Shown here: positions 43,268 to 46,631 of the stretch, one piece after another
How positions within the stretch are numbered: position 1 is the first letter of the stretch
Layout: each line of letters starts with the position of its first letter
DNA from: JAOTVV01 sp039591075
GTDB lineage: Bacteria; Gemmatimonadota; Gemmatimonadetes; Gemmatimonadales; GWC2-71-9
Direction: 5' to 3'
Assembly: GCA_039591075.1 (NCBI GenBank)
Contig: JBDHEI010000017.1
Span: 1-46,631 of the forward strand
DNA: 46,631 bases
The notes under the pieces: generated by a model
The model's database searches: none
What the model was told of the DNA's origin: nothing
The model's input: the letters and a program-made list of their open reading frames with translations, nothing else
Program-made: the position numbers and the translations under genes

Positions 43268-44133
43268 GCGTGTTCATCGATAAAGCAACGAAGCTCGTCG
43301 TCCAGGGCATCACAGGGCGCGACGGATCGTTCCATAGCGAGCAGATGCGGGAGTACGGCACGAACGTGGTGGCCGGGGTGACGCCGGGGAAGGGTGGACA
43401 GCGGTTCGCCAACGCCGTGCCGATCTACGACACGGTCGCGGAGGCCGTGTCCGACACCGGGGCCAACACGGCCGTGATCTACGTGCCGGCGCGGTTCGCC
43501 GTCGACGCGATCTACGAGGCGGCAGATACGGGCGTGCACCTCGTGGTGTGCATCACCGAGGGCGTTCCAGTGCTCGACATGACTCGGGTGTTGCTGTTCC
43601 TCGCCGAGCGTGGCACGCGGCTGATTGGACCGAACTGCCCGGGACTGATCTCTCCGGGCAAGGCCAAGGTCGGCATTATTCCGGGTCAGATCTGCCGCGA
43701 AGGCCGCATCGGGGTTGTGTCGCGAAGCGGAACCCTGACGTACGAGATCATTCACCAGCTGACGAGTCATGGGTACGGGCAGTCCACGTGCGTCGGGATC
43801 GGTGGCGATCCTCTCATCGGCACGAACTTCATCGATTGCCTCGAGGCCTTCGAGGCCGACCCGGAAACCGAAGCGATCGTGATGATCGGGGAGATCGGTG
43901 GCACCGACGAGCAGCAGGCCGCTGAGTACGTCGCCGCGCAGGTGTCGAAGCCCGTGGTGGGCTTCATTGCAGGGCAGACCGCTCCGCCGGGTCGCCGTAT
44001 GGGCCACGCCGGCGCTATCATCTCAGGGTCGTCTGGCACCGCGAAGGAGAAGATCGCCGCGTTTGAGCGAGCGGGAATCGGGGTCATGAAGCGGCCTGCG
44101 GACGTCGTTGCCCTGCTCGAGAAACGGAGCTGA
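43264..44133 (+). CDS. sucD: Succinate--CoA ligase (ADP-forming), alpha subunit
   Basis: This protein has 289 residues from a GTG in a GTGA overlap with sucC. It contains the CoA-binding Rossmann domain (VVQGITGRDGSFHSEQM, VAGVTPGKGG) and LIGPNCPGLISPGKAKVGIIPG. The phosphohistidine segment RMGHAGAIISGSSGTAKEK carries the catalytic His. Length is typical. A hairpin-forming spacer follows before the EIIA-CBS gene. Confidence 0.97.
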   Translation: MSVFIDKATKLVVQGITGRDGSFHSEQMREYGTNVVAGVTPGKGGQRFANAVPIYDTVAEAVSDTGANTAVIYVPARFAVDAIYEAADTGVHLVVCITEGVPVLDMTRVLLFLAERGTRLIGPNCPGLISPGKAKVGIIPGQICREGRIGVVSRSGTLTYEIIHQLTSHGYGQSTCVGIGGDPLIGTNFIDCLEAFEADPETEAIVMIGEIGGTDEQQAAEYVAAQVSKPVVGFIAGQTAPPGRRMGHAGAIISGSSGTAKEKIAAFERAGIGVMKRPADVVALLEKRS

Positions 44134-44152
44134 AGGCGGACGCCACCGGGGC

Positions 44153-44175
44153 GGGCTGGCGGTGACCGCCAACCC
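44153..44175 (+). other. GC-rich hairpin in the sucD to EIIA-CBS spacer
   Basis: TGGCGG (44157-44162) pairs with CCGCCA (44166-44171) across a three-base loop, and flanking GGG/CCC extends the stem after a C-A mismatch. No U-tract follows. It may be a transcript-processing or stabilising structure rather than a terminator. The ribosome site GAGGGGG lies just downstream. Confidence 0.4.
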
Positions 44176-44193
44176 ACCCGAGGGGGACACCTC

Positions 44194-45090
44194 ATGAAAC
44201 TCATTGAGCTCCTCGACCGAGAGCGCATCGTGGTGCCGCTGAAATCAGGGTCTCTGCAAGAGGCGGCAACGAGGCTGACGGAGGCGATGGTGGGGTCCGG
44301 CGTCGTGACCGATCCCGAGCGGTTCCGCACGCAGGTCAAGGGGATCATCCCCCGCGAGGTCGTCACGGTCGGGGCGGCGTTCCTGCTCCATTTTCGGACC
44401 GACGCGGTCCGACGGTTGAGCGCGGCATTGGGGGTAGCTCCGAAGCCGATCAGCCGGCGACCGGATTCCGACCAGGAGGCCCGGATCGCCATCCTGCTTG
44501 CCGCGCCACCCAAGGACAGCTCGGCGCATCTGCGAGCGTTGAGCTCCTTCGCCAGGGCCATGAGCCGTCGAGAGATCGTCGCGGCCCTGGAGTCGGCCAG
44601 CTCGGCGGAGGATGTCCTGGCCACGGTCCCACTGGCCGACCTGGATCTGCCGGGTTATCTGACAGTGCGCGACGTCATGGTGCATGCGCGCCTCTCGGTC
44701 CGACCTGACATGACGCTAGGGGAGGCAGCAAAGCTGATGGTGGCGCACCAATTGGGTGCGCTCCCGGTGGTCTCGGATTCCGATGAAGTCCTCGGTCTCG
44801 TATCCTATCAGGAACTCCTGCGTCATCTGCTGCCAGCCTACGTCAAGCGGGAGTCGAGTGGCGAGTTCAGGACGGCGCGGAGAGGGAGTGCCACGGCGGA
44901 TCCGCACCAACTTCCCGTGCGGGAGGTCATGGATCGCAGCGTGCTCTGTGTCTCGGAAGACCAGATTTTGGCCGACGTCGCAAGCATGATGGTCTCCCGC
45001 AACATCGAGCGGTTCCCGGTGGTGCGGGACGGCGCCTTGGTCGGATTCCTGACCCGTGGGGACATCGTGCGCCGTCTCTTCGGCCGCTGA
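44194..45090 (+). CDS. PTS EIIA-like domain fused to two CBS domains
   Basis: This protein has 298 residues; the ATG follows a GAGGGGG site. Residues 1-145 resemble the type-2 (fructose/nitrogen PtsN) EIIA domain: MKLIELLDRERIVVPLKSGS, IPREVV, and the segment normally GxAIPHxR. Here the last reads GAAFLLHFRTDA, so a His (H66) is retained but with an extra residue and no Pro. ILLAAPPKDSSAHLRALSSFAR matches the rest of the EIIA core. Two CBS domains follow (about 157-210 and 240-295; TVRDVMVHARLSV, PVREVMDRSVLCV), which usually bind adenosine nucleotides. The protein could sense PTS phosphorylation and energy charge. Whether H66 is phosphorylated is inference; no PTS transporter is nearby. Confidence 0.8.
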   Translation: MKLIELLDRERIVVPLKSGSLQEAATRLTEAMVGSGVVTDPERFRTQVKGIIPREVVTVGAAFLLHFRTDAVRRLSAALGVAPKPISRRPDSDQEARIAILLAAPPKDSSAHLRALSSFARAMSRREIVAALESASSAEDVLATVPLADLDLPGYLTVRDVMVHARLSVRPDMTLGEAAKLMVAHQLGALPVVSDSDEVLGLVSYQELLRHLLPAYVKRESSGEFRTARRGSATADPHQLPVREVMDRSVLCVSEDQILADVASMMVSRNIERFPVVRDGALVGFLTRGDIVRRLFGR

Positions 45091-45131
45091 CCCAGCCTCC
45101 AGACATCTGACCGGAACGGATACGATCGACG

Positions 45132-45554
45132 ATGCTGACCCTTGCCATCATCAAGCCGGATGCCGTCTCTCGTGCCAAGACGGGAGCCGTTCTCGCCCAT
45201 TTGGAGCAAAACGGGTTCGTCGTGCGGGCGGCTCGGCTCGTGCGCCTGACTCGACCGGAGGCCGAAGCATTCTACGCGGTACACCGGGAGCGCCCGTTCT
45301 TCAACTCGCTGGTCGCGTTCATGACCTCCGGGCCATGTCTTCCCCTGGTCTTGGAGCGGGAAGAGGCCGTCAGTCGGCTGCGGGAGGTGATCGGCGCTAC
45401 GGACCCCGCGGAGGCGGCACCCGGCACGGTTCGCAAGCTCTACGCCGAGTCAAAGGAGCGGAATGCGATCCACGCGTCCGACTCGCCGGAGAACGCACAG
45501 CGCGAGGTCGGGTTCTTCTTTCCGAAGGCGGAACTCGAAGGGCTGTGGGGCTAA
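45132..45554 (+). CDS. ndk: Nucleoside diphosphate kinase
   Basis: This protein has 140 residues. It transfers the gamma phosphate among nucleoside triphosphates by a phosphohistidine. It has the start MLTLAIIKPDAV, ERPFFNSLVAFMTSGP and the catalytic H114 in NAIHASDSPENAQREV. The loop before the His (GTVRKLYA) departs from the usual GTIRGDFA. A TACGAT box (45121-45126) lies just before the ATG, and no good ribosome site is visible, so this gene may also be leaderless. Confidence 0.96.
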   Translation: MLTLAIIKPDAVSRAKTGAVLAHLEQNGFVVRAARLVRLTRPEAEAFYAVHRERPFFNSLVAFMTSGPCLPLVLEREEAVSRLREVIGATDPAEAAPGTVRKLYAESKERNAIHASDSPENAQREVGFFFPKAELEGLWG

Positions 45555-45563
45555 TGCGGTGCG

Positions 45564-45592
45564 TTGACGCAAGTTGCAGTCAAGACTAGCTT
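45564..45592 (+). promoter_or_regulatory. Sigma70-type promoter for DUF177-rpmF-plsX, probably leaderless
   Basis: TTGACG (45564-45569) and TAGCTT (45587-45592) are separated by exactly 17 bases. Expected initiation, seven to nine bases past the -10 box, falls at 45599-45601, on the ATG of the DUF177 gene (45601). No ribosome site exists in the eight bases between. It is the best promoter match in the window. Confidence 0.6.
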
Positions 45593-45600
45593 TACAGGTT

Positions 45601-46116
45601 ATGTTGCTGGTTGATTTGCGCGCGGTTGCCACGGGGCCGGTCGAGACCAAGGCCGAGATCGCGATTGACGATCCGATTCTCGAGGGGCTGGAACTCGCCT
45701 TGAAGGAGCCGCTCGGAGTCGAGGGACGGCTCACGTCGAGCGGGCCCAGCCAGTACTACTGGCAGGGCAGCCTCGCAACGCGGCTGGCCTCAGCATGCCG
45801 GCGCTGTCTTGAGCCCATGACCGTAGACGTCAACGCGTCGGTGAGCGCCTTGTTCACCGAGGAAGAGGGGGCGGAGGATGCCTCGACGTACGCCATCCAG
45901 CGTGACAGGACCGAACTCGACCTCGGACCCATGGTTCGGGAGGAGCTGGCACTGGCCGCGCCAAAGTATGTCACGTGCCGCGACTCCTGCAAGGGACTGT
46001 GCGCGCACTGCGGTAAGGATTTGAACGAAGGTCCGTGTTCCTGTGAGCCCGAGCCCGACCCACGGTGGGCGGTGCTCCGCGCGCTTCGGACCGACGGACC
46101 CGATACGGAGAGGTAG
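45601..46116 (+). CDS. DUF177 (YceD) family protein
   Basis: This protein has 171 residues; the start is set by the promoter and by similarity of MLLVDLRAVATG to the family start. DUF177/YceD proteins are almost always encoded directly before rpmF and are linked to 23S rRNA or ribosome assembly. The Cys-rich features are present: CRRCLEPM in the middle and a C-terminal CRDSCKGLCAHCGKDLN plus CSCE, probably a metal-binding site. Here the mRNA seems leaderless. rpmF begins seven bases after its stop. Confidence 0.92.
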   Translation: MLLVDLRAVATGPVETKAEIAIDDPILEGLELALKEPLGVEGRLTSSGPSQYYWQGSLATRLASACRRCLEPMTVDVNASVSALFTEEEGAEDASTYAIQRDRTELDLGPMVREELALAAPKYVTCRDSCKGLCAHCGKDLNEGPCSCEPEPDPRWAVLRALRTDGPDTER

Positions 46117-46123
46117 GTAGGGC

Positions 46124-46306
46124 ATGGCTGTTCCCAAGCGTCGAACTTCGAAGGCGCGAAAGCGCAAGCGTCGGACGCACCAGAAAGCATCGGCGGCGGC
46201 ACTTCAGGCGTGTCCCCGCTGCGGCGACCCCAGGCGACCCCACCGGGTGTGTCCCACGTGCGGTTACTATGGCGGCAAGCAGCGGGTCGCGGTCGGGGAA
46301 GAGTAG
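46124..46306 (+). CDS. rpmF: 50S ribosomal protein L32
   Basis: This protein has 60 residues. It is a basic ribosomal protein: MAVPKRRTSKARKRKRRTH, then a zinc ribbon with C30-x2-C33 and C43-x2-C46. All four Cys are kept, so this is the zinc-binding (C+) form. A GAGAGG site precedes the ATG. The typical DUF177-rpmF-plsX order couples ribosome and lipid synthesis genes. Confidence 0.97.
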   Translation: MAVPKRRTSKARKRKRRTHQKASAAALQACPRCGDPRRPHRVCPTCGYYGGKQRVAVGEE

Positions 46307-46307
46307 G

Positions 46308-46631
46308 GTGATCCGGATCGCGCTGGACGCGATGGGAGGGGACTTCGCCCCGGCTGTGCCGGTGACGGGTGCCATCGAGGCTCTGAGCGAGCTCCCAGCG
46401 TCCTGCCAGATCCAACTGATCGGCCGCGAGGCCGACGTTCGAGCTGAACTCGACAAGCACGATGTGTCGCAAGATCGTCTTCTCGTCATCGACGCAGAGG
46501 AAGTGGTCGAGATGAACGAGAAGCCGTTGGCGGCGATCCGCGGCAAGCGTCGCTCGTCGATCCGTGTCGGTTTGGAGCTGCAAAAGGCCGGGGAGTCCGA
46601 TGCCTTCATCTCGGCGGGCAACACCGGCGCC
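46308..46631 (+). CDS. plsX: Phosphate acyltransferase PlsX (3' end outside window)
   Basis: The first 108 codons are present from a GTG two bases after the rpmF stop; the gene runs off the right edge. PlsX makes acyl phosphate from acyl-ACP for phospholipid synthesis. It opens IRIALDAMGGDFAP, the family start, and continues with EEVVEMNEKPLAAIRGKR and SAGNTGA, all conserved. Fatty-acid genes (fabH, fabD) often follow plsX but are not visible. Confidence 0.95.
   Translation, partial: MIRIALDAMGGDFAPAVPVTGAIEALSELPASCQIQLIGREADVRAELDKHDVSQDRLLVIDAEEVVEMNEKPLAAIRGKRRSSIRVGLELQKAGESDAFISAGNTGA

Overview
The window reads as a stretch of a GC-rich, free-living bacterial chromosome. Gene content and style fit Gemmatimonadota best: a fused Bat operon, bshA, a complete fourteen-subunit complex I, and an N-succinylamino-acid-racemase-type operon. 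The phylum is inferred from content, not from a phylogenetic test. Coding density is very high. Many neighbours overlap by 1 to 17 bases (ATGA, GTGA and TGATG junctions), and GTG or TTG starts are common. I see no rRNA, tRNA, CRISPR array, insertion sequence or phage gene, and no stretch over 300 bases lacks a gene.

Region 1 (1-13075, plus strand) is one tightly packed train. It begins with the tail of a DUF58 protein, then a small membrane protein resembling part of BatD, BatA, a BatB-BatC fusion and a BatD-BatE fusion (Bat/aerotolerance system). It continues into mutL, miaA, bshA (bacillithiol), uppP, birA, an unknown polytopic membrane protein and coaX. Two unknown membrane proteins follow (13157-14051).

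Region 2 (14072-17240, minus strand) holds three adjoining genes: a GNAT acyltransferase, an OSBS/N-succinylamino acid racemase of the enolase superfamily, and an M20D deacylase. Together they match the known scheme for irreversible conversion of D- to L-amino acids through N-succinyl intermediates.

Region 3 (17323-19720, plus) has an unrecognised secreted protein with a C-x-C motif and a secreted metal-dependent amidohydrolase. Region 4 (22976-19749, minus) has dcd, a zinc-ribbon membrane protein, a Yip1-domain protein and a propeller lipoprotein in one apparent operon. It meets region 3 tail to tail.

Region 5 (23163-37132, plus) is nuoA-N in canonical order, reading from a promoter divergent to dcd. 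The encoded NADH:quinone oxidoreductase has all the expected Fe-S ligands, including the optional N7 set in NuoG. A phosphomannomutase/phosphoglucomutase gene and a UPF0182 membrane protein gene follow.

Region 6 (41184-46631, plus) has a carbamate kinase overlapping sucC-sucD, an EIIA-CBS fusion protein, ndk, and the conserved DUF177-rpmF-plsX cluster, with plsX cut by the window end. The DUF177 gene appears to be transcribed as a leaderless mRNA from a good sigma70-type promoter.

Overall the window is mostly housekeeping and energy metabolism. The most interesting parts are the D-to-L amino acid operon, the modular rearrangement of the Bat system, the EIIA-CBS fusion, the leaderless promoter and a few uncharacterised membrane or secreted proteins.
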